Assembly: GCA_035578155.1 (NCBI GenBank)
Contig: JAPWDM010000005.1
Location: 49,618,954 to 49,682,953, forward strand
Length of the DNA: 64,000 bases
From: Brachynemurus nebulosus
Lineage: Eukaryota > Arthropoda > Insecta > Neuroptera > Myrmeleontidae
Direction: 5' to 3'
In this document: piece by piece, positions 26,691 through 40,059 of the stretch
Position numbering within the stretch: the stretch's first letter is position 1
Layout of the letters: each line of letters opens with the position of its first letter
Made by a program: the position numbers and the translations under genes
Notes under the pieces: model-generated
Told to the model about the DNA's origin: nothing
The model's input: the letters and a program-made list of their open reading frames with translations, nothing else
The model's database searches: none

Positions 26691-26956
26691 CACAGGAGTG
26701 CTCCCCTGGGGCCCCGATAGAGGCTTTGCCTCTTGCACCATACCGGGGACTTCGCCTTATGTATCTAAGGGTGGGGGCTAGACCCTTATCAAACAAATGA
26801 TAATATCATTTGTTCTCAAAATATGCGAGACAAAATATATTTCAAAAAAAATTTCTTATTTCGTTTTTCTTTTTTTTTTTTAAATTTTTTTATAATAAAA
26901 TACTGACGTTCTTAACATCAAGGAAGGTTCTTAGGCCATATTATATAATAATGTTA
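26691..26956. other. GC-richer unclassified repeat-like patch
   Basis: GGGGCCCCGATAGAGGCTTTGCCTC...CCGGGGACTTCGCC is a GC-rich block in AT-rich DNA directly before the first copy of the 'CGCCGTGAGCAGCGG' repeat. It may be the 5' part of that repeat; no second copy is in the window to test this. Confidence 0.35.
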
Positions 26957-27330
26957 TGGTAAAAAACGCCGTGAGCAGCGGGGCCCCATCACGGTAGTCG
27001 AATTTTCCCCTTCATCTTCGGTATTGAATGTTTACAAGCGAAATGTGATTGAAAGTCTACAACCGAATTGTCATTTTGTTGGTTTCAAAACTGGTCATGA
27101 GTGTTCGGCTGATCGAGGTTTTAAAAAAAGGTTTTAAGTATTTAAGGGCTGTATCGCAGTAAATTTCAATTTTGTGCCGAAAACAGGTAGCAGAACAAAA
27201 ACCAACACAATTCGTACGAGGGCATTCCTGCCCATGTTTATCCGCTAATTGCCTTTATGTTTTAGTTTTAAATATTAAAAAAGGACCTTAAATAGTAAAC
27301 TGGAAGGCCTTTATAAAGATATTTTTTCTT
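26957..27330 (+). repeat. Dispersed repeat 'Y', copy 1
   Basis: Opens AAAAAACGCCGTGAGCAGCG, then GCCCCATCACGG, then CATCTTCGGTATTGA, and ends near AGTAAACTGGAAGGCCTTTA. Long matches to 27,363-27,784 and to 63,508-64,000. Non-coding and of unknown class. Confidence 0.8.
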
Positions 27331-27362
27331 TCAAAAAAAAAAAAAAAATAAAAAATAAAAAA

Positions 27363-27784
27363 TTATTTCTTCGGTATTGAGTGTCTACAAGCGAAATATA
27401 ATTGAAAGTCCACAAGCGATTTGTAATTTTGGTGGTTTCAAAACTGATAATGAGTGTCCGGTTGATCGGGGCTTTATAAAAAGATTTTAAGTTTTTAAGG
27501 GCTGAATCTTAGTAAATTTCAATTTTGTGCCGATAGAAGTTAACAAGGAAAAAGCCAACACAATTCGTACGAGGGCATTTCTATCCATGCTTATCCGCCA
27601 ATTGCCTTTGTGTTTTACTTTTAAATATTAAAAAAGGAACTTAAATAGTAAACTGGAACGCTTTTATGAAGATATTTTTTCTTTCCAAAAAAATCCAAAA
27701 TTCCTAAATAATAATTAAATAAATAAATAAACAGTGACTTTAATAACATTTGCAAATTACTTAATATGTATGTATTTCATTTGT
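27363..27784 (+). repeat. Dispersed repeat 'Y', copy 2 (5' truncated)
   Basis: Starts inside the unit at TTCTTCGGTATTGAGTGTC. It is closer to copy 3 (63.5 kb) than to copy 1: both share TCCAAAATTCCTAA and the tail CAGTGACTTTAATAACATTT. Copies 1 and 2 lie in direct tandem with about 30 bp of poly(A)-rich sequence between them. Confidence 0.8.
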
Positions 27785-27959
27785 TAAAAAAATTGTATTC
27801 ACTTTTTTTTAAATTTTTTAAAATTACTATTCGCCTACTTGTATTTAGAATAAACATAATGCTTTTAAAACACATTTAACAATAGCATTCAATTCCGATG
27901 TAAAAATGGGAGAAGTGGGGGGAAAAGTGATGCGGACTCCCTACAAGGTACTAGCTGGA

Positions 27960-28790
27960 TACTAACTGAATACACGTACAAAATTTCAGCCCTCTAGGTT
28001 TCCTTATGGAGTCTCTAGACGTATTAGAAAACAAGCAAAAAAATTAAGGAAATATTGGCGTAAAAATCGTGGGGGTAAGGGTTAAAAGTTGAAACCTCCA
28101 AAAAACAGTGTCTGGCTATTAGCTTAACCTGTACACCAAATTTCAGCCCTCTAGGTTTATTTGGGGAGATTTTGACCCGAACGAAACTGTTAAAAAACAA
28201 GAAAAATCATGTTCTTTTGGGTATAAAAATGGTGGGGGTAGGGGTTAAAAGTCGAGACCCCCAAAAGGCACCCCCTTGATACTAACTCAATCCGAATACA
28301 AAATTTCAGCCCTCTAGGTTTATTCGGGTGACCTGTGCGAGTGGTACAAACTTCGAAAACGTCGAAAATGCATGAAATTGTAGCTTAAAAATGAGGGGGG
28401 TGGGAGTAAAATATTAAAACCTCCAAAAAGCACAACCTAGGTACGAACTTTATCAACACACCAAATTTCAACCCTCTACGTTAATTCTGGGGGGCTGGGG
28501 GCCTGTTAGATCCAGCGAAAATCGTTTTTCCCCCCTCTACTCCCACCAAATCATCCTAGGAAGCTGAATTTTGGATATGTTGTAGATAATTGACCGAAAC
28601 ATTATTTAAAACCGGTTTGAAAAAGTTTTATTGCTTTTCCGCCCCCCACCACCCCCTTAAAGGTCGGGTCCGAAAAAAAATTTGCCCAAAATTTGACCCC
28701 ACTTTGATAGTATTGTTGTGCATCGGAATAAGCCCCACTTACCAAATTTCATCTCTTAACTTCCATAGGGGGGCCCTACACATATTAAAA
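27960..28790. repeat. Degenerate tandem repeat, unit about 160 bp
   Basis: The phrase AAATTTCAGCCCTCTAGGTT occurs at 27,981, 28,138 and 28,301, with decayed forms at 28,463 and about 28,743. The first four are 157-163 bp apart. Each is followed within about 80 bp by a G-rich run such as GTGGGGGTAGGGGTTAAAAG. The unit does not stay open in one frame over copies, so it is non-coding. Confidence 0.7.
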
Positions 28791-28799
28791 GGTTGCGGG

Positions 28800-28802
<3 letters not shown>

Positions 28803-28864
<62 letters not shown>
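28803..28864. repeat. (TA)n microsatellite
   Basis: About 60 bp of uninterrupted alternating A/T. It produces an artificial Ile-Tyr run in the overlapping open frame. Confidence 0.97.
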
Positions 28865-28868
<4 letters not shown>

Positions 28869-31800
28869 CATCTTTTTTTTTTACATAATCGTGTTCTACG
28901 GGTCCGAAAACGGATAGCGCCCCTGGTCTCGCCTCTCGCAGCTCTTATCGTATAGACTGTATAAGTCTAATTTTTCGGAGAAAATTCGACTAAAAATCCA
29001 TATAATCTATGTTATGTTAATAAACTTAATTCCATTTTTTGGCCTCCCATTGGAGCTCGCTTTGTCATAAATATGGTTTCGTACATGAAGAACATAATAG
29101 CAAGTAGGCACGTATTAGATTTTTCTTATTATCGGTGCCAGTATTTTTTCGACGTTCATAAAATCGGATTTTTGACGATTTTTCAAACTTTTAGATAATT
29201 TCAGTTGTTTAACATTGAAAGTCGTAGCATTACTTATTTCTAGAAAACTCCATTAAACATTTTGTTACTCTTAGGCTGATTTAATCAATTTTAATTGAAA
29301 TAATTGAAAAAGTAATTCAACAACTACCGTAATATTTGTAAGGTAATTTGACTTACCATCGCAGCCAATACTTGATGCTTTTTAAAAAAAAAACCTGTCT
29401 AAGAGTATGAATACAAATCTTGATAAAATTAGAATAAATATTCGTTGGCGGTGTTCGTGATTAATTCTAACATTTATCTTTCCCGAACCACAATATCAAT
29501 GTTTTAGTAATTCGAAATTACGTAATGATCTTCATATGAAAGTTATATTTTATGTGGGCAGGTTTTCCGATAAGAAACGCGGTGGAAACCGATATGTGGA
29601 ATATGTCAAAATGGGCGAGTAAATGTGAGAGGGAATTTGTTCGATTCTTTATCTTCTTACATGTTTTAAGATGGTTAATGGGCTACGATTCGATGGGTTA
29701 AACGAATAGGTATGGTAGTTTTAGTCAGTGCCAGTACACACATGTTACTACAAAAATCTTGTATATCAATCTATCTTTCTCCTTTCACAGCACTTATTTA
29801 TTGGCGACGTCAATAATATTATCTTTGTCGTTCGTTCAGTAGATCGTAACAAGGATTATTTGGAACAACTGATGGTTGGTTTTGCATTTGTCGAATCGTC
29901 GAACACGAAGTATTTCAATCGTGCCACAGCAAGCAGTGTTGCTTTCATATAAATAAAGAAAATGTATGCTTTTATATACCCACTGACTTCGAATCGGTTT
30001 AGAAATTATTGGTATTACGTGATAACATCGAATGTATATTGCGGGTAAGCTTCAGCAAATTAAGGGAGTGGTGTACCAACTTACAGTTATCAATCTATAG
30101 GTAAAGATTATTTATTTTAGCATATATTTCTAATTAGTGCTAAAAATGACGACAATTAGACCGCAAAATCAAGTGATAAAAATCACTACATAAAATTCAA
30201 CAACAAAAAGAAATGAAATTAAAAATTAAAAAAGAAATCAATAGAGGTCACGTTTGACTAGTTTCGACTGTATTAACAGTCATTTTCAAAAACAGCAGAC
30301 CCTAAATCGTAGTCATAAAACGTAACATTTAAGAAAACGTTTTGAAAAGTGAAAGGTAAAAAATTTTTGTATCTGGTATGAAAAAACAAATTTTATCCAC
30401 ATCATTACGAAATTCTATGGTTAATTAAGGTTGGAATTAAATTACACTTTAAATTTTAAAATTTTTTAAATTTTTAGAGGGGTTCGGATACAAAGAAAAT
30501 ACGAAAATACCACACCTAAACATCAGACAAAGAAATTATCTAAAAAACAATAAATTGATAAATTTTATAAATTACTTTTTAATGGAGGAGTTCAAATAAA
30601 AAAGCAACTTTTTTATTTATGATTATTTTGCTTGTTGAAATTTTTTTCAAATTAGGGATGGTTTCAAATAGAAAATTTTATTTTTGAAACATTCATTACT
30701 CTTCCCTGTGGGGGGAGGGGGCCTTTTTCACAGGTTTTTAAGCGTTTACAAGGAACGCCATACCTCAGAAAGTAATGAATATTTTTTTAAATATTTTTTC
30801 CATTATTTTATTCCTAAAGGACCTGTCCGTAAAGCTGAGTATGCATTTCAGGTAATTTTAAAAATTAACTATAAAATTGTAATCTCAAAGTTCTAAAAAT
30901 TATAAAACCAAATTTTTTATTAAAAAAAAAATGTTTAAAAATAGTTACCATTGTTCAAATGGAAAAAGCATACTCCACTTTATGCGCAATATGTTTATGA
31001 ACAAAATAAAAAAAAATTAAGTCTCTATTTTTTCTAGAACTTGAGATATGATTGTCCTTGTCGGGAAAAACACAAGTTTCGGGGAACGGTAAAAAACAAA
31101 AATAATAGCAAAAGAAACGGTTTACTGTTTATTAAAACGTCTACAAAGGTATACAAATAAAAGAACATTATCTCAGTGCATACTATAACTCGTGTACACA
31201 CCAAAACTAAATATTACTGATCAAATCGCGAGGGGGAGACGAGCGTTATCTGCAAAGGAGCAGCAACTTGGCTGTACAGCGGCTCACAAATATTTTTCTA
31301 CTTGAAAAAAAAAAATTTTGGCCATGTTTTATATATCACCGTGTTTGTAAAAAACCACAGAACGAAATAAAAACAAAAAACGAGATTCGAAAAAAATTAG
31401 TTTATTAGCCGTTTCTGGCGTGAACTCCCCCCTTAAATAAAATTTATAAATCAAGAAATTTAAAGCTATAAGCCTTTACTTTCAAAATAAGAAATTAATA
31501 GTATTTTTTAGCTTTACATAAGAAATAATTATTACACAGATTACATAACTGTATTATAATGCAGAATCTTCCAAAAATAATATAGAATTTTTTACTTCAA
31601 GAATCAAATTTGTACATCTAGACGAGTAGAATCATTAGCTAGTTAATTAGTACAATTAAAACTATGCAACAAATCTTCACCGATGCTCCCATTGTACCCG
31701 AAAGATTACACCATACAAATAATAATTAGAATAAGTGAACGAGCAAGCAAGGAAGACAACTACCGCACGTACGGTTCAAAAACATTGCAGTGTATCAGAT

Positions 31801-32446
31801 TTCGAAATAATAATTTCTGGAAGGTAGAAATGTGGTGGTAGAAAAGATAGAGGAGAGGTAGAAGTACTTTAAAATAATATACACAGGCAACCAAACTACA
31901 ATCTCGAATAATCGTCTTGAGCAATGAATGTCAGGTATTAGTGAATATACAACTAATTATAACAACATAGAATAAAATGGGAACATACCGTGGTCGCAGG
32001 AATGTGCGCGCAGGCAGCCGGAGGTGAATAGGTTCATTATGTATAATTGTGGTTTTGTTTACTAAGATTATTATAAGCGAACAACAATAACATACAAATA
32101 TGAAATAACATACATACATACATACATGGTTACGATTTAGTAAAATATTTTCTAAAGTGGGGTACGGCACAAACTAAAGTACGGCAACTATATACACTAA
32201 GACGAAAATATTTTATGCTTTTCTTTAGAAAAGCAACAACCAAAATTGTACTGTATATTACGTACTTTCAGAGAAATTAAATATATATTTCGAAAATTCG
32301 GCAAGTGCATATCAGACACGCAAGTCTGCATTTCATAGTTCAGCAGCTACAGTTTTTCAAAATTCTCAGGATAAAATATTTCTGGTTTTATTTAATATTA
32401 AAATTAGGTTAATTAAAATTCACATAGTGTTTGAAAAATTATCAAA
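28865..32446. other. AT-rich non-coding stretch
   Basis: No gene recognised. Several blocks of poly(A)/poly(T) and a G-rich patch near 30,711-30,722. Frames of 70-79 codons at 29,728, 30,684 and 31,931 lack motifs. Confidence 0.5.
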
Positions 32447-32450
32447 CTAG

Positions 32451-32520
32451 ACCGGCTGGGACTTGAATCCGGATCTCTTGGTTGCTAGCCAAGCGCCTTA
32501 CCAATAAGGCTACCGACCGC
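32451..32520 (-). repeat. tRNA-derived element or tRNA pseudogene, Ala(AGC)-like
   Basis: Read on the minus strand: a D-arm-like GCC-TTATTGGTAA-GGC, an anticodon stem CTTGG/CCAAG enclosing CTAGCAA (anticodon AGC), then GGATTCAAGTCC as B box. The T stem has mismatches, the acceptor stem does not close and there is no clean terminator right after it. That argues for a tRNA-derived SINE head or pseudogene and not a working tRNA gene. Confidence 0.55.
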
Positions 32521-32593
32521 TTGTTCGAGTGCCATTCCGGTCTGATAATAATCAACCAAACACATCCTCTCTTTAATGCGAGACGCACTTATA

Positions 32594-32735
32594 TTTTTTA
32601 ATTTCAAATGTTATCGAATGCCTGTGAAACATTATTAATGTATGGCGGACTTTTGTTCATATTTATACATACACCAAGATTCATATGTTTACTTAATGTT
32701 TCACAGGCACTCGATAACATTTGAAATTAAAAAAT
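32594..32735. mobile_element. Foldback MITE, 142 bp
   Basis: The arms TTTTTTAATTTCAAATGTTA... (32,594-32,633) and ...TAACATTTGAAATTAAAAAA (32,696-32,735) pair almost perfectly over about 40 bp, with the inner block GCCTGTGAAACAT/ATGTTTCACAGGC. Non-coding. Confidence 0.85.
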
Positions 32736-33053
32736 CAAAATTAGGCTTTAATTTGTTAATAATAATCTGGATTGATCAGGATTAAAAATCGTGTGAACGA
32801 ACTGAATTAGTTAAATAAAACTAGCATTTGAAAAGCGAATGGATTTGATGAAAAGTAGAAACTGATAATCTCCATAAAAGAATATAATATTCGACAGTCC
32901 CCGCTCTTACTCTACCGTGTTGATGCTTCTAGTACTAAAATAGTGGACTAACTGTACTTAATGACGTCATCAAGTCTTCAGTCATTTAATAGCAGAAAAA
33001 AAGTTTGGCTAATATTCACTGATTTTCACTGATTTGAGCGTTCCTTTATGGCA

Positions 33054-33939
33054 TACCGTAAAACCGTCTAGACCCGGACACTGCACCAATCTTCAAAGTA
33101 AGTAGTTTCTACATTAACCTACTGCAATAAACATTTGTTCTTGACGTCATTAGAGAGAAAAAAACATCCTCTAAACAGCTGTACCAAGAAAAACTACGGA
33201 TTTCAACTCTTATTATCTCATCTTACAGGATTACTATTCTCCAGTTTTTCAAAGAAATAAAATGTGCGTCTAACTTAGATATGTAATTTTCGTCATAATT
33301 GTCATATTGTTTTAATTTTGATATGTATGTGTTCAGAATTTTATCGCGCATCATTTAATGATATTTGAAATTATTTTCGATGTATATATAAAAAAATATA
33401 TGCTATATACATATATCCGTTTAGACCCGGACACATCAGTTTATTACATTATGGCCGCGATTCGCACTGACTGTAACTTCCATTATCCATACGTTATATT
33501 CCTGCCAGAATTACGCGGTTTATGCTTCCTTCTGGTGTCATATCGCATGTTTACTTCATAGAGAGGCATACTATGTATTGATCCTTCTCCCTTCCAACAA
33601 AATGTTTTGAAGCCTTTGACAGGTTCAAAGATATCAGACAATATAAAACACTGTCCTAATCCCGACGGGAGGGGTTAGTTTGCATGTTATTACATTATTT
33701 AAGTAAATGTCCGGGTCAAGACGGATTTGGGGTGCAGACCCGGACACTTACTAATTATTTTTTATTTTTTTTATTATTATTTATAATGAAACAAATGGGT
33801 CAGGTATATAACAAATAATATACACTCTTTCTAATGCTAATATACTTTTATTGGTGATATCTATGAAGGAAACATGTATAAACATAAAATTATACCAAAA
33901 AATGTAAAAAAGTGTCCGGGACTAGACGGTTTTACCGTA
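33054..33939. mobile_element. TIR element, 886 bp, TA-flanked
   Basis: The ends TACCGTAAAACCGTCTAGAC and its complement (right end CTAGACGGTTTTACCGTA) form TIRs of about 30 bp. AGACCCGGACAC-type motifs recur inside near 33,422 and 33,740 and inverted near 33,708. The 67-codon frame at 33,358-33,561 is not recognisable. Same size class and architecture as the elements at 7.0, 22.5 and 37.3 kb. Confidence 0.8.
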
Positions 33940-34341
33940 CCATATTTGTAAATAATAAAACAAATATTTTACTTAACAAAAGCACCACGCTTATTTTTAA
34001 TTGTGACAATTCTTTCAAGCTTATTCGCTTACTTTCAAACAAAGTATCTTCGAAAATGAGCAATTAAGCTTGAGAGTAAATATCTTACTTAACAATTCGA
34101 AATTGCACATTATATGTTTTCAGTCTTAAAAAATATAGTACCTAAAATTAATTGAAAATTGACATTTCGTGGCTGAAGAATTATTTTTGAAACAAATTTT
34201 GCAGACTTTACAACTAAAACTGGCTAAAAATTCTAGATTCTTCGCAAATATAATGGTAAAAATGTCTACTAATAAAGACCATTAAACTGATTTATACAAA
34301 AACGTAGACAATCGATATTACCGTTGCGATAACAGAGAAAT

Positions 34342-34345
<4 letters not shown>
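33940..34345. other. AT-rich spacer
   Basis: Nothing recognised. Confidence 0.5.

Positions 34346-34437
<92 letters not shown>
34346..34437. repeat. (TA)n microsatellite
   Basis: About 90 bp of alternating A/T without interruption, the longest simple repeat in the window. Confidence 0.97.
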
Positions 34438-34991
34438 CAAAACAACACAACAAGAAAGGTATGCCAACATAGAAAATACCAGTGGGACGCGGATGAAAAC
34501 GGGGACTAAATGTTGTCACGTATTACCAACCTAAATTAGATTGTCATCGAACTTTTGAAATATGGATGTAATCGTATTAATAAAGTATCAATTCCTGGTG
34601 CACGAACACCGCCATTTCAGCACTCATGGTGAGTTATATGTATGTAAGAAGAACGAGTGAAGAAAACACAGCGCAGTACCCACCCAGGGTGGTAGCAGAA
34701 CGCAGCGGTATATATTTATCATTTGATAACCCAGATCGCACCTCAACCACCCACATAGCGACGTGTTAATTTCGCCAATAGGTAATATATTGGCTGGTGT
34801 AAAGGTATATTTAGATGTATACCCACGCTCTAAAAGCAATAAATAATTTAGTTATTTAAAATAAAGTATATTAAGCGTTTTATATAAAAACAACCATGTA
34901 ACGTCATTCTTCCTCGACACTGAAGCTTGTTTTTGTGCAGAGGATACGGATCGCCTAAAGAAATATTCAAAAAGTTCATATTCATAAGAAG
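34438..34991. other. Non-coding spacer
   Basis: No gene recognised. A 71-codon minus frame at 34,624-34,839 has no motif. Confidence 0.5.
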
Positions 34992-34993
34992 TA

Positions 34994-35935
<942 letters not shown>

Positions 35936-36076
35936 TATAGTTCGAAACAGATTGTAAAAAAAAATTTTAAACGATGAATCGGGATTCAATAAAAAAGTTT
36001 TATAGAAAATACATAACTCAAAACCTGACGATGTCACGAAAAACTGCTTTTCTTAACAAGGCAAAGAATTAATTTA

Positions 36077-36235
36077 TTAATTTTTTAAATATTGTAGGGC
36101 ACTGAATGAATCGGAGCATATGAGAACATTAGCGAAATTGGTTGATGATATGTACACCATTGCATCTTTAATTGCATGTAATTCAGCAGTGAAAATTGTT
36201 GCGTAACATGGTAGCTTACACGATATTCTTTCTAC
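36077..36235 (-). pseudogene. RNase H domain fragment of a non-LTR retrotransposon
   Basis: Minus-strand reading contains ATIFTAELHAIKDAMVYIS and then NVLICSDSFSALQYLKN before a stop. These are the RNase H motifs (Glu in TAEL, Asp in CSDS) found at the C-terminal end of Jockey/I/R1-type LINE polyproteins. Only about 50 residues remain. No reverse transcriptase block is visible next to it. It begins about 140 bp right of the mariner copy. Confidence 0.82.
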
Positions 36236-36239
36236 AGTC

Positions 36240-37307
36240 TCATTTTTTAGTTGAGTTTAAAAATATTTTTGTGACTGTTTGAAAATTTTTTAGGCAATCG
36301 AGAAATTCGTATCGAGAAAAATGCATACAAATTTTCAAAAAATGTTTATCGTTTTGTGTATTTATACCTATCACTAACGCCATCTACTAGTTATTTATGG
36401 AAATATAACTGACCTGTAATAGTAGAAAGTTATTGATCAAGCTGCAAGACCACAAAATGCTATAGGATGCTCGAAGTTGTTCCAGAAACTGGATTTAAAA
36501 TGATTTTTAAAATATTTCCGCAGTCATAATTCCTTTTAAATATCATTTCAGAGATATTGCTACATCATTTAAGCAAATAAAAAAAGGAAAAACATTTTAT
36601 TTCAAAGTAAAATAATGCTTCTATATCTATGGGTATGTACCTACATACGAAAAGAGCAAGATTTGAACCAATCTCTATATGTATTAATAAATTTTATCTA
36701 CCTTTTTGTTTTAGATTCTCTGCGTAGATGGCAAACACAGAGAGAGTATGGATTTAGTTACATAACTTTAATATTTATTAATATCCTTGCTTATACAATC
36801 GCCGCTATTTACATATATTTGTTAAGGATTTATTTATTTCAGGCTGCCCTCAGTGGGCCGTTTGTAGATTTTAATAATAAATATTTTATCAATTTTAAGT
36901 GATAAAATGTTAAATATTCAAAGCGATGTGCTGACCTCATGTGCTCACTATGTGCCCTGCTCCTTCGCTTCGGTTCCTTTTATCAATATCAAATATTATG
37001 GTCATCAATGTAAATAAATAACCTCGTGCTGACTGCTCGAAACAAGTCATTTTATCCTTTTATGGAAATATTATAAATATGCGTATATATTAATATACTT
37101 ATGGGTTTGGAAAATTATTAAAATTGTGTTTTACAGAATCATTAAAATGTTTGAATTTTTTTTTGGCGTCCTTTTTTCGTTTTACGCTAATAATAATAGG
37201 CAGATTTAAGAACGAGGAGTATTCTTACAATGAATTTTGAGTAATTTTACGTATGCTTGGTCCTAATTTTTTAAACTGTAAATATTCGTCAAAGAGATGA
37301 TTTACTG
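36240..37307. other. AT-rich non-coding stretch
   Basis: A 95-codon plus frame (36,615-36,902) is hydrophobic and AT-driven with no recognisable motif. No other feature. Confidence 0.5.
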
Positions 37308-38229
37308 TAGGGGAGCGAGGGGTAATGAGAGCTAGCGGGTGCAAAAGTACACGCTTCTAATGCTTGTATTCGCTAGTACGCAACTTAAACGTCTTCAGTG
37401 GGTACTTGTCGGCTAAGCTTCTCTCATGCGCATTTTCCGGTAGTTGCACGCATTCAGTTGTTAAGAGAGGTTTTGCTTTTTGTGCTCGATGCTTATAACA
37501 AAATAATTTTAACGATGTCAAAATTACAACTAAATTAAATTCTTTATTTTAATTAATTATCACTAATTATAAAGCTAAGTTTGCCTATCTTTTGTTATGA
37601 TTATCAGAATTGTGATAACAAATGAATATTGACATCTACAACCATATTTCACAAAATGGTGAATTTCGGGAAATGAGGGCCTATATGTAGTTTTCATTTG
37701 AAAAAGATTGAATGCAAGGCTTTTTTGCAAAGATAGTTATGGTATCGTTGCAGAACCGGTAGAAACTGAACACACCCAGAATATTTTGACTCCGATAGCG
37801 TACTTGATTATATTTGTGTTCTTTGTTCTGATCTTTAAAATCTAAATAAACCCCGAAAATCCTTAGAATGATTCTTTTATTTTGATTATAAAGTTAAGTT
37901 TCATTGTTAAAACACCTTAAACTTCTGTATCTTTTCACTTATTTTGTTCTTGAAGACTGATTTTGCTTTTGAAATTTTTATGGAACTGAAAATAAATTTT
38001 AGGATCCCATTGCCCGACAGTTCAGGAAATGGGAGCGGACGGTAATCGTCAGGGAAAACAATTTTTCGACCAGAAAAATATTGTTTAGCTGACTATAAAA
38101 TTCAGCTTAGGTATTTGTTGATCAAATAGACAAGCTATGTGTTTCAATTTAAAAATAAATAAATTGTTAGAACAATTCGAGATATTTTTGTTTTTGCTTA
38201 TTAGGCTCCAATTACCTCCTGCTCCCCTA
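37308..38229. mobile_element. TIR element, 922 bp, TA-flanked
   Basis: The ends TAGGGGAGCGAGGGGTAATG and its imperfect complement (CCAATTACCTCCTGCTCCCCTA) are inverted. GGAAATGAGGGCC and GGAAATGGGAGCGGAC are internal echoes of the end. No coding remnant recognised. The TAGGGGAG start is shared with the 7.0 kb element. Confidence 0.75.
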
Positions 38230-38822
38230 ATCACATTTATATGAAAATAATAATTATGTTTACAAAAGTTGATATGTTTATGAGTGCTCTTTTGTAAACA
38301 TTTAATTAATTCGAAAATGAGCATTTTGTGATATAAAACATAGATAATAAACAAAATATTACCATGAGCCGCTAAAGTTTTTTTTATTTTTTACATTGAT
38401 AATTAAAACTTTTCATGATATGTTTTCATTTTTTCGTCATATTCAAATAATTCCCATTTATTTAAAATAATGAAAGTAAACACCTACAAATAAAATTGGT
38501 ACATATACCCTATTTATACATATTAATGTATTAATAATTGTTTGTTACCTTTGATATAAATACCGGAGTTTTGATCATTTTATGAAATAAATGGAGGAAA
38601 AAACCATTTTCAACACAATTAAGCATCACTTTGATATAAATAATAATTATTTGCAGGCAATGATTTCATCGGCCAATTAGCGAAAAAAAAAACCGATATA
38701 AATGTATATCAGTTGGTGTATTGTATGTAGCTGATACTGTACTATATATGTATTATCAGTGATTACGGTTTTCTCCGGTACGCAAATGTAGATTTAATAT
38801 GATTATAATTCAATACATAATG
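38230..38822. other. AT-rich spacer
   Basis: Nothing recognised. Confidence 0.5.
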
Positions 38823-39195
38823 GACGATTCTCGCGTGACGCACGGGACATTTTTTTAAGAAAAAAATTTTTTTTTTTTAAATTAAATTAATAACAAACAA
38901 AACAAAAAGTTTATAGGTAATACGGGGCAACTGGATTAAAATTTTTGAGCATATTTTAATTTATATCTGAAATGCAGTACTCCAAATATAAAACATAAAC
39001 TTCGTTTCGTACGATGTCCCGTGCGTCACGTGAGTACCTTATATCTGGATTGCAGATAAATTTAGAATATGCTCAACAAATTTTAATTCATTTTCTGCGT
39101 ATTATAAACATTCTGTTTTGTTTATTATTAATTGCATTTTTTATAAAAAAATGTTTTTGTTGCAAAAATATCCCGTGCGTCACGCGAGAATCGCC
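38823..39195. mobile_element. TIR element, about 0.37 kb
   Basis: The ends ACGATTCTCGCGTGACGCAC and its complement are inverted over about 25 bp, both followed inward by GGGA(C/T)A. A third copy of the end motif, ATGTCCCGTGCGTCACGTGA, lies inside at 39,013-39,032. Non-coding; class unknown. Confidence 0.8.
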
Positions 39196-39302
39196 CTAAT
39201 GGTATACACAAAAAAATTTTTTAAATAAAAATTTTAAAATTTTAAATGTTTGCTAAAACATTTTACATTTTGTTACTATTTATTACTCATGACAGGTTTA
39301 TA

Positions 39303-39342
39303 TTTTTATTATTGTTATTACTATTATTATTATTATTATTAA
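39303..39342. repeat. (TTA)n microsatellite
   Basis: Imperfect TTA/TTG triplets immediately before the TTAA that opens the next element. Confidence 0.85.
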
Positions 39343-39347
39343 AGGAT

Positions 39348-40059
39348 TTAACCCTTTATAGGGCAAAAGGTCAAGCTTCGAGATTAGAAACTTTTGATTC
39401 GATTTTAACATTAATTATGGTGAGAAATAAATAAAAATTTTGAATAATATTCCAAAATATTTTCAATTTTATTATTTGAAAGATATTTCATTCTCTGAAA
39501 TGATAAAAATTGTATAGATTCGAGATTTACTTTCCAATATTATCTTTTGGCTAAGGTATATGGTAACTTATTATATGCAAAATACTACTGAGACCCTATA
39601 TTTTCTGATGAAATTATGTAGTTTACGTAAAAATTTAAATTTAAACCTAAAAAAGTCTTACAGAATGTAGTCTTAAATCGTCAATGGTCAGTGGTACAAA
39701 TATGTACACGGAGAGAAAATTCCGAACAGGCGAACATATCCAATTTTTGTACGGTAAAATTATAAAAATTATAGTTATATTGTTGTAATTTTTATAATTT
39801 TACCGTACAAAAATTGGATATGTTCGCCTGTTACACGTCGATTGTAGTATGAGCACAGTAATTTTTATAGGAATTTTCTCTCCGTGTACCATACACAACA
39901 GTAAAGCCATTACTGATTCACTTTTGAGATTTTAATGAATGTCACTAGAGTACGCAATAGCTTCTGTATTATAATATATAAGTGGTATAAATCTGCGTCA
40001 GTATATCAGAATTTTAAAAAAGTGGTACATTATTGTACCAGTAACCTATAAAGGGTTAA
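39348..40059. mobile_element. TTAA-flanked piggyBac-like element, 712 bp, with a nested element
   Basis: Opens TTAACCCTTTATAGGGCA and closes CCTATAAAGGGTTAA, with TTAA at both edges. The TTAA site and CCCTTT ends are piggyBac-like. The interior is split by the hairpin element at 39,705-39,888. No transposase frame. Confidence 0.7.
39705..39888. mobile_element. Nested foldback MITE, 184 bp
   Basis: The outer arms TACACGGAGAGAAAATTCC and GGAATTTTCTCTCCGTGTA are perfect inverted repeats. The inner arms (39,725-39,772 and 39,786-39,834), around GGCGAACATATCCAATTTTT, are nearly perfect over about 48 bp. About 35 bp next to the right outer arm are unpaired. Inserted inside the TTAA element. Confidence 0.88.

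Noticed and set aside
28590..28955. 121-codon frame
   Set aside because: Spans the (TA)n microsatellite, which codes a meaningless Ile-Tyr run, and a decayed tandem repeat.
32451..32520. Functional tRNA-Ala(AGC) gene
   Set aside because: Anticodon arm is good but the T stem is mismatched, the acceptor stem does not close, and no T-run terminator follows.
34292..34519. 75-codon frame on the minus strand
   Set aside because: Mostly the Ile-Tyr translation of the (TA)n tract.
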